Below are positions 8,408-16,615 of a stretch of DNA of 53,469 nt, one piece after another; positions within the stretch are counted from its first letter, which is position 1; every line of letters starts with the position of its first letter. The DNA comes from Nonomuraea sp. SBT364. Its GTDB lineage: Bacteria; Actinomycetota; Actinomycetes; Streptosporangiales; Streptosporangiaceae. The position numbers and the translations under genes were made by a program. The stretch covers positions 1 through 53,469 of the forward strand of contig NZ_LAVL01000049.1 of assembly GCF_001083785.1 (NCBI RefSeq), in the 5' to 3' direction. The notes beneath the pieces were generated by a model. The model did not search any database. It was not told the origin of the DNA and saw only the letters and a program-made list of their open reading frames with translations.

Positions 8408-8795
8408 GCTGGGCCCCGGGACGGGCCGGCGGGGGCTCGGCCCGGGACATGAGCTCGGTCCGCCCGGGGGCCGCCAGCCCCGCCGCGCAGGCCTTGCTCC
8501 CGGCCCTGTCCTTTCAGGGCCGGTCGATCCTGATGACGTTCATGAAAAAGCCGCCTCGGGGCGAGCCCGGGCGGCCGTCCTGGTGTCCTCGTCAGGTCAC
8601 CCGGAGGCCGGAGGCGTCAGCGCCGGCAGCGTCACCGATGTCACCGGTGTCGAAAGGGTCACCGCCCGCCTCCTCGTACGTCGTTCCGGACACTGTCCAC
8701 GGTAGCCCGGTGATCGTGCGGGATGCCACCGATTAAGCGGGGGCCGCCGCCGCCCGCGCGTACGGGCCGCTGGTGCGCTCGAAGCGCAGCGCCGC
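8408..8795. other. intergenic stretch without a convincing gene
   Basis: These ~390 bases separate the class I CAG tRNA from the MMPL remnant. I see no conserved protein. On the minus strand there is a 21-codon reading frame (GTG near 8662, stop at 8597, peptide starting MTLSTPVTSVTLPAL if GTG initiates) preceded by GAGGAGG and followed by a U-tract hairpin. It has the layout of a minimal cistron but no known homology. Confidence 0.4.
8545..8575 (-). terminator. intrinsic terminator on minus strand
   Basis: Read on the minus strand, a GC hairpin (GCCGCC... paired with ...GGCGGC, 8550-8575) is followed at once by TTTTT. This is one of the few classical U-tract terminators in the window. It would end any transcript coming from the right before it reaches the tRNA gene; the only minus-strand source seen is the 21-codon frame. 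Confidence 0.55.
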
Positions 8796-9272
8796 GTGGG
8801 AGGTGGCGCTGCGCACGTCCCGCCAGTGCCGCTGCAGGTCGCTGTCGTGATCGGCAAGGCGGCGACGGGCGACCGGCTGCGGGCCGCCGCGCAGGCCACG
8901 CCTGCCGAGTACGCCGCCATCGACACCCTCCGCGCCCGGATCGCCGCGGTGGACCCGAGCGCCAGGGTGGGCGGCCCGAGCGCGCAGAACCCGGACACCG
9001 TCAAGGCGGCGGCCGCCGACGAGCGCAAGCTGATCCCGCTCATTATCCTCGTGGTGTCCCTGGTGCTCGGCCTGCTGTTGCGGTCGCTGGTGGCGCCGCT
9101 CGTCCTGATCGCCACGGTGGTGATCTCCTTCGCCGCCGCGCTGGGCACGATGACCGGGGCCAGGGAGGAGAGCGCGCGGACAGGCGCCTCGCGCGGTGTG
9201 GTCCGGGCCCTGGTGACGACCGGAGGCGTGATCATGCCGGCGGGCGTGGTGCTCGCCGCCGGCCTCCCGGGA
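8796..9272 (+). pseudogene. decayed MMPL-family transporter fragment
   Basis: The plus strand encodes the middle of an MMPL (RND-type lipid/drug exporter) protein: SARVGGPSAQNPDTVKAAAA, then the membrane stretch LIPLIILVVSLVLGLLLRSL and APLVLIATVVISFAAALG. Intact relatives then have two further membrane helices ending in a DYNIFLMSRVREEA-like motif. Here the sequence jumps from FAAALG straight to REESARTGASRGVVRALVTT and GGVIMPAGVVLAA, so roughly 40-50 codons are deleted internally. The N-terminal half and everything after this motif are also missing. The frame is still open, so it may be a recent deletion product. It ends about 25 bases before the DsbA-like gene, which may use a promoter inside the remnant. 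Confidence 0.75.
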
Positions 9273-9297
9273 GGCCGTGCCGGGCGCCGGGGCTGGG

Positions 9298-10086
9298 ATG
9301 ATGGGGCAGATGGACGCAGGATCGAGACGCAGGGCGGTGCTCGGCGCCGTGGTGGGGGCGGCGGTGCTGGCGGTCCTCGGCGTCGCCGCCCTCGACGTCG
9401 GCGGCGAAGGCGGCAAAGGCGGCGAAAGCGCGACCACCACCGGCACGACCGTCACCAGCCCGGCCACCAGCCCGGCCATCAGCCCGGCCCCGAGCGGCGC
9501 GAGCCCCGCCGACGCGGGGGCGACGGCGCGGGAGAGTCCGGGGGGCACCGTGTGGGAGGGGCCGACGCCGCCGCCGGTGGACATGAAGCTGGCCAAGGGA
9601 TCGGCCGGGGCGCCCGTCACGATCGTCGAGTTCGGCGACTTCCAGTGCCCCAACTGCCGCCGCTACGCGCGCGAGATCGAGCCCGTGCTCAAGCGCGACT
9701 ACATCGACACCGGCGTCGTCCGTGTCTTCTGGCGCGACTACCCGATCAGGGGCGAGGCGAGCGTCGAGGCGGCGTACGCGGCGCGGGCCGCGTCGCTTCA
9801 GGGCCGGTTCTGGGAGTTCCGCGGCGCGCTGTTCGCCGGCGGGACCCGGGTGACGGCCGGTCGGCTGCGCGCGGCCGCCGTCACGGCGGGGCTGGACATG
9901 GCCCGGTTCGACCGCGACCGCCGCGGCGAGGCGGTGCGGCGGGCCGTCGATCACGACACCGCGTTCGCCTACCAGCTCGGCCTGCCCGGCACTCCCGCGT
10001 TCCTGGTCAACGGCGAGCTGCTGTTCGGCGCGCAGCCGGTGTCGGCGTTCCGGGAGGCGATCGAGAAGGCGCGCCGGGGCGGATGA
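9298..10086 (+). CDS. membrane-anchored DsbA-like thiol oxidoreductase
   Basis: A protein of about 262 residues with a short basic start, one N-terminal membrane segment (VLGAVVGAAVLAVLGVAAL), a Ser/Thr/Pro-rich linker to about residue 90 and a thioredoxin-fold DsbA domain. The active site is EFGDFQCPNCRRY (CPNC, first Cys near residue 117), and the cis-proline loop is LGLPGTPAFLVNGE. The catalytic domain should lie outside the membrane and act on disulfides of exported proteins. Start choice is uncertain among ATGs at 9298, 9301 and 9310. The next gene overlaps it by four bases (ATGA) and encodes a CcdA-type protein, so the two very likely form an electron-transfer pair. Confidence 0.88.
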   Translation: MMGQMDAGSRRRAVLGAVVGAAVLAVLGVAALDVGGEGGKGGESATTTGTTVTSPATSPAISPAPSGASPADAGATARESPGGTVWEGPTPPPVDMKLAKGSAGAPVTIVEFGDFQCPNCRRYAREIEPVLKRDYIDTGVVRVFWRDYPIRGEASVEAAYAARAASLQGRFWEFRGALFAGGTRVTAGRLRAAAVTAGLDMARFDRDRRGEAVRRAVDHDTAFAYQLGLPGTPAFLVNGELLFGAQPVSAFREAIEKARRGG

Positions 10087-10889
10087 ACGGCATCGGCTAC
10101 GCCGCCGCGTTCCTGGGCGGGCTGTTCTCGCTGCTGAGCCCGTGCGGGGCGTTGCTGCTGCCGGCGTTCTTCGGCTACGCGTTCCCGGGCGGGGGCAGGC
10201 TGGCCGGCCGGACGTTGCTGTTCTACCTGGGCCTGTGCCTGGTGCTGGTGCCGCTCGGGATGGGGTCGGCGCAGGTGAGCCGCCTGTTCTACGGCCACCA
10301 GGAGCTGCTGGTGACGGTCGCCGGATGGCTGCTGATCGGGCTGGGCCTGGCGCAGATGGCCGGTCAGGGGTGGACGGCCGGGCCGCTGGAGCGGCTGCGG
10401 GCGCACGTGCGCGGCGATTCGGCGGGGGCGGTGCTGGCGCTGGGGGCGGTGTCGGGGCTGGCCGGGTTCTGCGCCGGGCCGGTGCTCGGCGCGGTGCTCA
10501 CGGTGGCGGCGGCCTCCGGCGACGGGCTGCGCGGCGGCGTGCTGCTGGCCGTCTACGCGGCGGGGATGGCGGCGCCGCTGCTGCTGCTCGCCGCGCTGTG
10601 GGAGCGGTTCGACCTGGGCGGCAGGCGGTGGCTGCGGGGCCGGGGGCTGCGGGCCGGCAGGCTGCGGCTGCACACCACGTCGCTGCTGTCGGGGCTGGTG
10701 TTCGCCGGGCTCGGCGTGCTGTTCCTGGTCTCCGACGGCACCCGCGGGCTGGCGCCGCCGTTCCCCGAGGAGTGGGAGGCGCGGCTGCAGGAGGTGGCGT
10801 CGTCGGTGCGGGTGCCCGACCTGGTGCTGGTGGGGGTGGCGGCCGTGGTCCTGGCCGCGGTCACGGCCTGGCGGCTACGGCGCCGCTGA
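10083..10889 (+). CDS. CcdA/DsbD-type membrane thiol-electron transporter
   Basis: A 268-residue protein with about six membrane segments. It carries the two conserved half-sites of the CcdA family: LLSPCGALLLPAFFGYAF (Cys21) and LAGFCAGPVLGAV (Cys130). These cysteines shuttle electrons from cytoplasmic thioredoxin across the membrane to extracytoplasmic partners, here probably the DsbA-like protein encoded immediately upstream with overlapping start and stop codons. CcdA proteins often serve cytochrome c maturation, but no ccs or resB gene is present, so a general thiol-reduction role is equally likely. The C-terminus ends in a seventh hydrophobic stretch and a basic tail. Confidence 0.9.
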   Translation: MNGIGYAAAFLGGLFSLLSPCGALLLPAFFGYAFPGGGRLAGRTLLFYLGLCLVLVPLGMGSAQVSRLFYGHQELLVTVAGWLLIGLGLAQMAGQGWTAGPLERLRAHVRGDSAGAVLALGAVSGLAGFCAGPVLGAVLTVAAASGDGLRGGVLLAVYAAGMAAPLLLLAALWERFDLGGRRWLRGRGLRAGRLRLHTTSLLSGLVFAGLGVLFLVSDGTRGLAPPFPEEWEARLQEVASSVRVPDLVLVGVAAVVLAAVTAWRLRRR

Positions 10890-10897
10890 ACCCAGGC

Positions 10898-10966
10898 GGT
10901 GATCCGGCCGCTGATCCAGCCGCTGATCCGGCCGGTGATCCGGCCGCTGATCCGGCCGCTGCTACG
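10898..10966. repeat. 12-bp tandem repeat, about five units
   Basis: Five consecutive units of G(C/G)TGATCC(G/A)GCC plus a degraded sixth fill most of the gap between the ccdA-like gene and the convergent MscS gene. The unit can be read as Asp-Pro-Ala-Ala, but neither flanking gene uses it. It may act as a spacer or terminator-like element. Confidence 0.8.
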
Positions 10967-10975
10967 GGCGCCGGG

Positions 10976-12121
10976 TCAGGCGTCGCCGGGGTCGTCGCGG
11001 CCGGCGGCTCCCGGCGTCCCGGTGGCCGCGACGCGCCTGCCCGACGTCCAGGGGACGCCGGCCCGGCTCTCCGGGGTCTCGACGCGGAAGCGGGGCAGCG
11101 CGTCCGGGTGGTTCTCGCGGACGAACTTCACCAAGTGCTCACGTACGTCGCACTTGAGGTCCCAGGCGGAGGCCGAGTCGGCGGCGCTCATCAGCCCGCG
11201 CAGCTCCACCAGGCCGTTCGGGAGCACGTCGGTGACCTGGAGCGTCCAGTCCTTCTGATCCCACAGCGGGCTCTCCTGGATGAACGCGTACAGTTCCTCG
11301 CGCAGTTCGTCGACCGGCACCGACCAGTCGACCCGCAGGTAGACGACGGCCAGGACGCGGCTGCCGTGCCGGGTCCAGTTCTCGAACGGGTTCTGCGTGA
11401 AGTAGGAGACGGGCAGCACCAGCCGCCGCTCGTCCCACAGCCGCAGCACCACGTAGGTGAGCGTGAGCTCCTCGATCCGGCCCCACTCCTCCTCGACCAC
11501 CACGACGTCGTCGAGGCGGAGCGCGTCGCTGAAGGCGAGCTGGAGGCCGGCGAGCATGTTGCCGATCGTGGGCTGGGCGGCGATGCCGACGACGGCGCCC
11601 GCGATGCCGGCGGAGGCGAGCAGCCCGGCGCCGAGCGCCCGCACCTGCGGGAAGGAGAAGAGCATGGCGCCGAGCGCGACGACGATGATGGTGGCGGCGG
11701 CGATCCGGCGGACCAGCGCGATCTGCGTCATGATCCGCCGGGCCCGCCGGTTGCGCTCACCCTCGACCAGCACCAGCCGGTCGAGGATGACGTCGGTGAG
11801 CGCGTACGTGACGCCGATGATCACCCAGGTGACGGTGGCGATCGTGAGCAGGCCGACGACGCGGTCGATCGACTCCCCGAGCGCGCGCTCCTGCCGCGTG
11901 TCGCCCATCATCCACGGCCCGAACACGATGTTGCAGGCCAGCACGGCCGCCATGGCGAAGGTGGCCCAGGTGCAGTGCTCCACCAGGTGCCGGGCGAGCG
12001 CGTACTTGCGGCCGACCCGCGACAGCACCCGCCTGGCCAGTTCCACGCCGAGGATCGCCCCGGCGACGGAGATCGCCATGATCAGCCAGTTGGACGTCGG
12101 CTGCACGCTCAACTCCCCCAA
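10976..12121 (-). CDS. MscS-family mechanosensitive ion channel
   Basis: A 381-residue MscS-type protein. Three to four N-terminal membrane segments are followed by the pore helix ALGAGLLASAGIAGAVVGIA and the beta-domain signature QPTIGNMLAGLQLAFSDALR, then LDDVVVVEEEWGRIEEL and LPVSYFTQNPFENWTR. The C-terminal alpha/beta domain is complete, with a short disordered tail rich in Gly, Pro and Arg. It releases solutes on hypo-osmotic shock. It lies five bases downstream of nrdB on the same strand, so it may share the nrd transcript, although a functional link is not obvious. A second mechanosensitive-type protein is encoded further along the window. Confidence 0.92.
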   Translation of the reverse strand: MGELSVQPTSNWLIMAISVAGAILGVELARRVLSRVGRKYALARHLVEHCTWATFAMAAVLACNIVFGPWMMGDTRQERALGESIDRVVGLLTIATVTWVIIGVTYALTDVILDRLVLVEGERNRRARRIMTQIALVRRIAAATIIVVALGAMLFSFPQVRALGAGLLASAGIAGAVVGIAAQPTIGNMLAGLQLAFSDALRLDDVVVVEEEWGRIEELTLTYVVLRLWDERRLVLPVSYFTQNPFENWTRHGSRVLAVVYLRVDWSVPVDELREELYAFIQESPLWDQKDWTLQVTDVLPNGLVELRGLMSAADSASAWDLKCDVREHLVKFVRENHPDALPRFRVETPESRAGVPWTSGRRVAATGTPGAAGRDDPGDA

Positions 12122-12126
12122 ATGTT

Positions 12127-13122
12127 CTAGAACGTCTCGTCAAAGGTCACATTGCCCTCAACCGCCACTTGATACGCGGAGACGCGCCGTTCGAAGAAGT
12201 TTGCCAGCTCCTGCACGTCCTGCAGTTCCATGAACGCGAACGGGTTGGCGCTGCCGTAGCGGCCGGGCATGCCGAGCCTGGCCAGCCGCTGGTCGGCGAC
12301 GTACTCCAGGTAGGCGCGCATCTGCTCGACGCCCATCCCGGGCATGCCGTCGCCGCACAGGTCGCGGGCGAAGGCCAGCTCGGCCTCGACCGCCTCCTCC
12401 AGCATGCGCGTGACCTGCTCGCCGAGCTTGTCGTCGAACAGCTCCGGCTCCTCGGCGCGGACGGTGTCGACGACGCTGAAGGCGAACTCCATGTGCATGG
12501 ACTCGTCGCGGAACACCCAGTTCGTCCCGGCGGCCAGCCCGCCGAGCAGCCCCCGGGACCGGAACCAGTACACGTAGGCGAACGCGCCGTAGAAGAACAG
12601 GCCCTCGATGCAGGCGGCGAAGCAGATGAGGTTGAGCAGGAACTGCCGCCGCTCGTCGGCGCTCTCCAGCCGCTGGATGCCGTTGATCGAGTCGATCCAC
12701 CTGAAGCAGAACTCGGCCTTGTCCCTGATGGACGGGATGTGCTCGATCGCGGCGAACGCCGTGACCCGCTCGTCCGGATCGGGCAGGTAGGTGTCGAGCA
12801 GCGTGAGGTAGAACTGCACGTGCACAGCCTCCTCGTAGAGCTGCCTGCTCAGGTAGAGGCGCGCCTCGGGCGCGTTGAGGTGCTGGTAGAGGTTGAGCAC
12901 CAGGTTGTTGGCCACGATGGAGTCGCCGGTGGCGAAGAAGGCGACCAGGCGGTTGATCAGGTGGCGTTCCTGCGGCGTCATCCTGGCCAGGTCGGCGAGG
13001 TCGTTGTGCAGGTCGACCTCCTCCACCGTCCAGGTGTTGCGGATGGCGGCCCGGTAACGCTCGTAGAAGTCCGGGTAGCGCATCGGGCGCAGCGTGAGGT
13101 CCATTCCGGGGTCGAGCAGCAT
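12127..13122 (-). CDS. nrdB: class Ia ribonucleotide reductase beta subunit
   Basis: A 331-residue small subunit (ferritin-like radical generator). All expected metal ligands are present: Asp67 (ATGDSIVANN), Glu98 and His101 (EEAVHVQFY), Glu173 (CIEGLFF), and Glu207 and His210 (RDESMHMEF). The radical tyrosine is Tyr105, four residues after His101 as in the E. coli enzyme. The C-terminus VTFDETF is the usual acidic tail that docks to NrdA. There is no N-terminal ATP-cone of the type seen in some NrdB proteins. nrdA lies twelve bases upstream on the same strand, so the order is nrdA-nrdB. Together they reduce ribonucleoside diphosphates aerobically. nrdB shares whatever B12 control acts on the nrdA transcript. 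Confidence 0.95.
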   Translation of the reverse strand: MLLDPGMDLTLRPMRYPDFYERYRAAIRNTWTVEEVDLHNDLADLARMTPQERHLINRLVAFFATGDSIVANNLVLNLYQHLNAPEARLYLSRQLYEEAVHVQFYLTLLDTYLPDPDERVTAFAAIEHIPSIRDKAEFCFRWIDSINGIQRLESADERRQFLLNLICFAACIEGLFFYGAFAYVYWFRSRGLLGGLAAGTNWVFRDESMHMEFAFSVVDTVRAEEPELFDDKLGEQVTRMLEEAVEAELAFARDLCGDGMPGMGVEQMRAYLEYVADQRLARLGMPGRYGSANPFAFMELQDVQELANFFERRVSAYQVAVEGNVTFDETF

Positions 13123-13134
13123 GATGGTTCTTCC

Positions 13135-15288
13135 TTACTGGCAGGCTTCGCAGACTTCCGGGTTCTCCAGCGAGCAGGCGACCGCCTCGGCGACGGGGAC
13201 GGTCGTCTGCGCGATCCGGGTGGCCGGGCGCGAACGCAGGTAATAGGTGGTCTTCAGGCCGCTCTTCCACGCGTAGGCGTACATCGACGACAGCTTGCCG
13301 ATGGTGGGGCTGGCCATGAACAGGTTGAGCGACTGCGACTGGTCGATGTACGGCTGCCGCGCCGCCGCGAGGTCGATCAGCGCCTTCTGCGGCAGCTCCC
13401 ACGCGGTGCGGTAGAGGGTCTTGAGCTCGTCCGGGACCCCGGGCACGTCCTGCACGGACCCGTCGGCGCGCTTGAGCGCGTCGCGCACCGGCTGGGTCCA
13501 CAGCCCCCGCGCCTGCAGATCGGCCACGAGGTAGCGGTTGACCTGGAGGAACTCGCCGGAGAGCGTCTCGCGCTTGAACACGTTGGACACCTGCGGCTCG
13601 ATGCACTCGTAGCAGCCGGCGATGGAGGCGATCGTGGCCGTCGGCGCGATGGCGACCATGAGCGAGTTGCGCAGCCCGTTCGCGGCGATCTTGGCGCGCA
13701 GCGCGTCCCAGCGGGGCGCGGACGCGGCGCCGTAGTGGTCGGGGTGCAGCACCCCGGCGGCGGCCCGGGTGTCGTCGTAGGAGGGGTGCCTGCCGCGCTC
13801 GGCCGCCAGGTCGGCGGAGGTGTCGTAGGCGGCCAGCGCGATCTCCTCGGCGATCCGGGTCGACAGCTCCCGCGCCGGGGCCGAGTCGAACGGCAGCCGC
13901 AGCGCGAAGAACACGTCCGCCAGTCCCATCACGCCGAGCCCGATCGGCCGCCACCGCTTGTTGGCCGTCTCGGCCTCGGGGGTGGGGTAGAAGCCCAGGT
14001 CGATGGTCCGGTCGAGGAAGCGCACGGCGGTGCGGACGGTGCCGCGCAGCCGGTCCCAGTCGACCTCGCCCTCCCGCAGGTGGGCGGCGAGGTTGATCGA
14101 GCCGAGGTTGCACACCGCGGTCTCGGCGTCGCCGGTGACCTCCAGGATCTCGGTGCACAGGTTCGACAGGTGGATGACGTTGCCGGGTCGGGCCGTCTGG
14201 TTGGAGGTGCGGTTGGCGGCGTCCTTGAACGTCATCCAGCCGTTGCCGGTCTGCGCGAGCGTGCGCATCATGCGGCCGTAGAGCGTCCGGGCGGGGATCT
14301 GGCGGACGAACCGGCCGGCGGCCTCGTAGGCGCGGTATGCGCGGTCGAACTCGGTCCCGTACAGGTCCGTCAGGTCGGGGACCTCCTTGGGGTCGAACAG
14401 CGACCAGACCTCGTCGGCCTCCACCCGGCGCATGAACTCGTCCGGCACCCAGTTGGCCAGGTTGAGGTTGTGGGTGCGGCGGGCGTCCTCGCCGGTGTTG
14501 TCGCGCAGTTCGAGGAACTCCTCGATGTCGGCGTGCCAGGTCTCCAGGTAGACGCAGGCCGCGCCCTTGCGCCGGCCGCCCTGGTTGACCGCGGCCACGG
14601 AGGAGTCGAGCGTGCGCAGCCAGGGCACGATGCCGTTGGAGTGCCCGTTGGTGCCCCGGATCAGCGACCCGCGTGAGCGCACCCGGGTCCACGAGATGCC
14701 GATGCCGCCCGCGTACTTCGACAGCCGGGCGACCTGGCCGTAGCGGTCGTAGATCGACTCCAGCTCGTCGCGCGGCGAGTCGAGCAGGAAGCAGGACGAC
14801 AGCTGCGGGCGGCGCGCGCCCGCGTTGAACAGCGTCGGCGAGCTGGGCAGGTAGGCCAGCGCGGCCATCAGCCGGTACAGCTCGGCCGCCTCCGCGACCG
14901 TCTCCGACAGCCCGCACGCCACCCGCAGGAAGAAGTGCTGCGGCCGCTCCAGCACCGCCCGTGTGGCGGGGTGGCGCAGCAGGTAACGGTCGTAGACGGT
15001 GCGCAGCCCGAAGTACTCGAAGCGCTCGTCGGCCTCCTCGCTGATCAGCGCGTCGAGCTCGGCGGCGTGCGCGGCGACGAAGGCCGCCAGCGAGTCCTGC
15101 AGCAGCCCGGCGGCGTGGGTGGCGGCGACCGACTCGGAGAACGACCGAACCCCGTGGCCGGCGGCCTCCTCGGCGATCTCCTCGGACAGCAGCCGGGCGG
15201 CCACCCGTGAGTTGGCCGGATCGGTGATCACCCGCGCCGCGGCCTCTTCGATGGCCAGCCGGCGATCACCTTCGACGATCTGTGTCAC
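13135..15288 (-). CDS. nrdA: class Ia ribonucleotide reductase alpha subunit, no ATP-cone
   Basis: A 717-residue catalytic subunit. Key sites are visible: QLSSCFLLDSP (substrate-reducing Cys), SNLCTEI (thiyl-radical Cys), AVCNLGSINLA (second redox Cys), ATIASIAGCYECIEP (phosphate-binding loop) and the C-terminal CEACQ pair that exchanges electrons with thioredoxin. The protein begins at what corresponds to residue ~95 of E. coli NrdA (EEAAARVITDPANSRVAARL), so the ATP-cone that senses ATP/dATP is absent. Start is the GTG of VTQIVEGDRR, set by GAGGAGAG. A longer reading from further upstream would translate through the riboswitch leader and is rejected. The leader holds a cobalamin aptamer, which in Streptomyces represses class Ia nrd when B12 is present. 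Confidence 0.95.
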   Translation of the reverse strand: MTQIVEGDRRLAIEEAAARVITDPANSRVAARLLSEEIAEEAAGHGVRSFSESVAATHAAGLLQDSLAAFVAAHAAELDALISEEADERFEYFGLRTVYDRYLLRHPATRAVLERPQHFFLRVACGLSETVAEAAELYRLMAALAYLPSSPTLFNAGARRPQLSSCFLLDSPRDELESIYDRYGQVARLSKYAGGIGISWTRVRSRGSLIRGTNGHSNGIVPWLRTLDSSVAAVNQGGRRKGAACVYLETWHADIEEFLELRDNTGEDARRTHNLNLANWVPDEFMRRVEADEVWSLFDPKEVPDLTDLYGTEFDRAYRAYEAAGRFVRQIPARTLYGRMMRTLAQTGNGWMTFKDAANRTSNQTARPGNVIHLSNLCTEILEVTGDAETAVCNLGSINLAAHLREGEVDWDRLRGTVRTAVRFLDRTIDLGFYPTPEAETANKRWRPIGLGVMGLADVFFALRLPFDSAPARELSTRIAEEIALAAYDTSADLAAERGRHPSYDDTRAAAGVLHPDHYGAASAPRWDALRAKIAANGLRNSLMVAIAPTATIASIAGCYECIEPQVSNVFKRETLSGEFLQVNRYLVADLQARGLWTQPVRDALKRADGSVQDVPGVPDELKTLYRTAWELPQKALIDLAAARQPYIDQSQSLNLFMASPTIGKLSSMYAYAWKSGLKTTYYLRSRPATRIAQTTVPVAEAVACSLENPEVCEACQ

Positions 15289-15335
15289 GTGCTCTCTCCT
15301 CGCGAGCTTTCCCCCGTGAGGGCACGCGAGAGCAC
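15289..15335 (-). promoter_or_regulatory. possible SD-sequestering helix before nrdA
   Basis: In the nrdA leader, GTGCTCTC-GCG (15335 to 15325) can pair with CGCG...GAGAGCAC (15304 to 15289), an 11-bp helix interrupted by a 5-nt GAGGA bulge. The bulge is the core of the nrdA Shine-Dalgarno sequence, and the helix ends directly at the GTG start. It fits a translational expression platform for the upstream aptamer. Pairing is read from sequence; the switching is inference. Confidence 0.5.
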
Positions 15336-15396
15336 GGCGGCTCGCCTCGGATCCCCGGCCGCACGACGCCCGCGGGCCCTCCCTCGAGGCCCTGGA

Positions 15397-15590
15397 CAAG
15401 ACAGCGCTGGCAGGTCTTCGGGCTCGCGGGCGCCTGTCACGGAACACCGTGCAGTCCTACTGGCCGTCGCTTCCCGGATCTCTCCAGTGCTTGTGACGGC
15501 GGTCGTTCCCGCTCACCGCTGCGGGGCAGCCCCGGAATCGCACCGGGTTCCCTTTCACTCCGCCCCGAGGGGCGAACCAGCGACGAGCAG
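15397..15590 (-). ncRNA. cobalamin (B12) riboswitch of nrdAB
   Basis: The minus-strand RNA shows the conserved aptamer blocks in order: AGTGAAAGGGAACCCGGTGC, ATTCCGGGGCTGCCCCGCAG followed by CGGT, a variable middle (GACGGCCAGTAGGACTGCAC), and the B12-box GAGCCCGAAGACCTGCCAGC. It lies between the TctC-like gene and nrdA, about 110 bases before the nrdA start. Cobalamin riboswitches upstream of class Ia nrd operons are known in Streptomyces. They lower aerobic class Ia RNR when cobalamin lets the B12-dependent class II enzyme work. That enzyme (nrdJ) is not in the window. Confidence 0.93.
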
Positions 15591-15600
15591 GATCCTACAT

Positions 15601-16548
15601 CTAGTGGCCGTTTCCGCAACTACCCCAGCATGTTGTGCCGCCACCGGTTTCGAGGAGGCCGAGATCGCGCAGCACGGACTCGGTCCTGCGCACCTCGGAG
15701 TCGAGCCAGGCGCGGAAGTCGTCGCCGGCCAGCGGGATGCGCACCCAGCCGCTCGCCTCGCAGGCCCGCTGCCAGAACGGCGATCCGGTCACCTCCTCGC
15801 ACATCCGCACCGCCGAGGCGCGCCCGTCCTCCGGCATGGCGCCAGGGCCGACGGCGGCGCACCAGTTGGCGAAGTCCACCCGGATCCCGCTCTCCCGCAG
15901 ACTCGGCGCGTCCACGCCGGGGAACCGCCTGGCGCACGAGACGGCCAGCACCCGCACGGCGCCCTCCCTGATGGGGCCGCGCCAGTCGGCGAGCGCGCCG
16001 GCCGCGGCTGCGGCCCGGCCGGCCCGCAGTGCGGTGCCCGCCTCGGCGCTGGTCCGGTAGCCGGTGTAGTCGAGCTGCCGCGTGTCGGCGCCCAGCCCCT
16101 TGGCGATCAGCCCGAACAGCAGGTGGTCGGGCTCACCCTGGGGCCCGCCGGCCAGCGGCGTCTCCCCCGGCCTGGCCAGCAGGTGCGCGCCGAACTCCTC
16201 GAAGCCGCGGAACCGGGACCCGGCGGGCACCACCACGACCACGACCTCGCCGGCCAGCCTGGCCAGCGGGGTCGCGGTGTCGATCAGGGACTCGCCGTCG
16301 TTCAGCTCGGCGGCGGCGAGCGCGGGCAGCCCCGTGACGGTGATCCGCACGGCTCCCCGGGCCGCGAACCCGGCCCTGCCCGCCGCCCCGGCGAACGCGC
16401 GCGTCACGCGTTCCCACCGCTCACCGCCGGCCACGATCTCGTAGGCGCCCCGTACGTCTCCCGCGCCGGACGGGTGACGCTCGGTGCCGCAGCCGGCCAC
16501 GGCGGCCGCCATCCCGAGGCCCGCCGCGAGAAACCGTCTACGCCGCAT
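15601..16548 (-). CDS. TctC/Bug-like substrate-binding lipoprotein
   Basis: A 315-residue exported protein with an Arg-rich (MRRRRFLAAG) signal and a lipobox VAGC, so it is anchored through Cys20. The body resembles TctC/Bug-type periplasmic binding proteins of tripartite tricarboxylate transporters, with LAGEVVVVVVPAGSRFRGFE, AGGPQGEPDHLLFGLIAKG and a late domain ending in FRAWLDSEVRRTESVLRDLG. No tctA or tctB membrane genes lie nearby, so it may be an orphan binding protein. The C-terminus is unusual, ending TCWGSCGNGH with two cysteines. Its stop is only about ten bases upstream of the riboswitch aptamer on the same strand; read-through into nrdAB is possible. Confidence 0.78.
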   Translation of the reverse strand: MRRRRFLAAGLGMAAAVAGCGTERHPSGAGDVRGAYEIVAGGERWERVTRAFAGAAGRAGFAARGAVRITVTGLPALAAAELNDGESLIDTATPLARLAGEVVVVVVPAGSRFRGFEEFGAHLLARPGETPLAGGPQGEPDHLLFGLIAKGLGADTRQLDYTGYRTSAEAGTALRAGRAAAAAGALADWRGPIREGAVRVLAVSCARRFPGVDAPSLRESGIRVDFANWCAAVGPGAMPEDGRASAVRMCEEVTGSPFWQRACEASGWVRIPLAGDDFRAWLDSEVRRTESVLRDLGLLETGGGTTCWGSCGNGH

Positions 16549-16615
16549 GACCCGCCTCCCCCGAGCAGTTACCTCAGGTTATTGACGGATCACGCATAGT
16601 TAATCCGATATGCCG

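Noticed and set aside
8449..8736. 95-codon plus-strand frame after the CAG tRNA
   Set aside because: Pro/Ser/Arg-rich, crosses the terminator hairpin, and shows no homology or ribosome binding site.
12169..14676. Very long plus-strand reading frame (835 codons) opposite nrdA/nrdB
   Set aside because: It is antisense to two genes with complete catalytic residues. Composition is His/Val/Gly/Arg-rich with no domain, typical of GC-rich shadow frames.
15289..15447. Upstream extension of nrdA
   Set aside because: It would translate riboswitch leader sequence. The GTG with GAGGAGAG at 15288 fits homology and the leader model.
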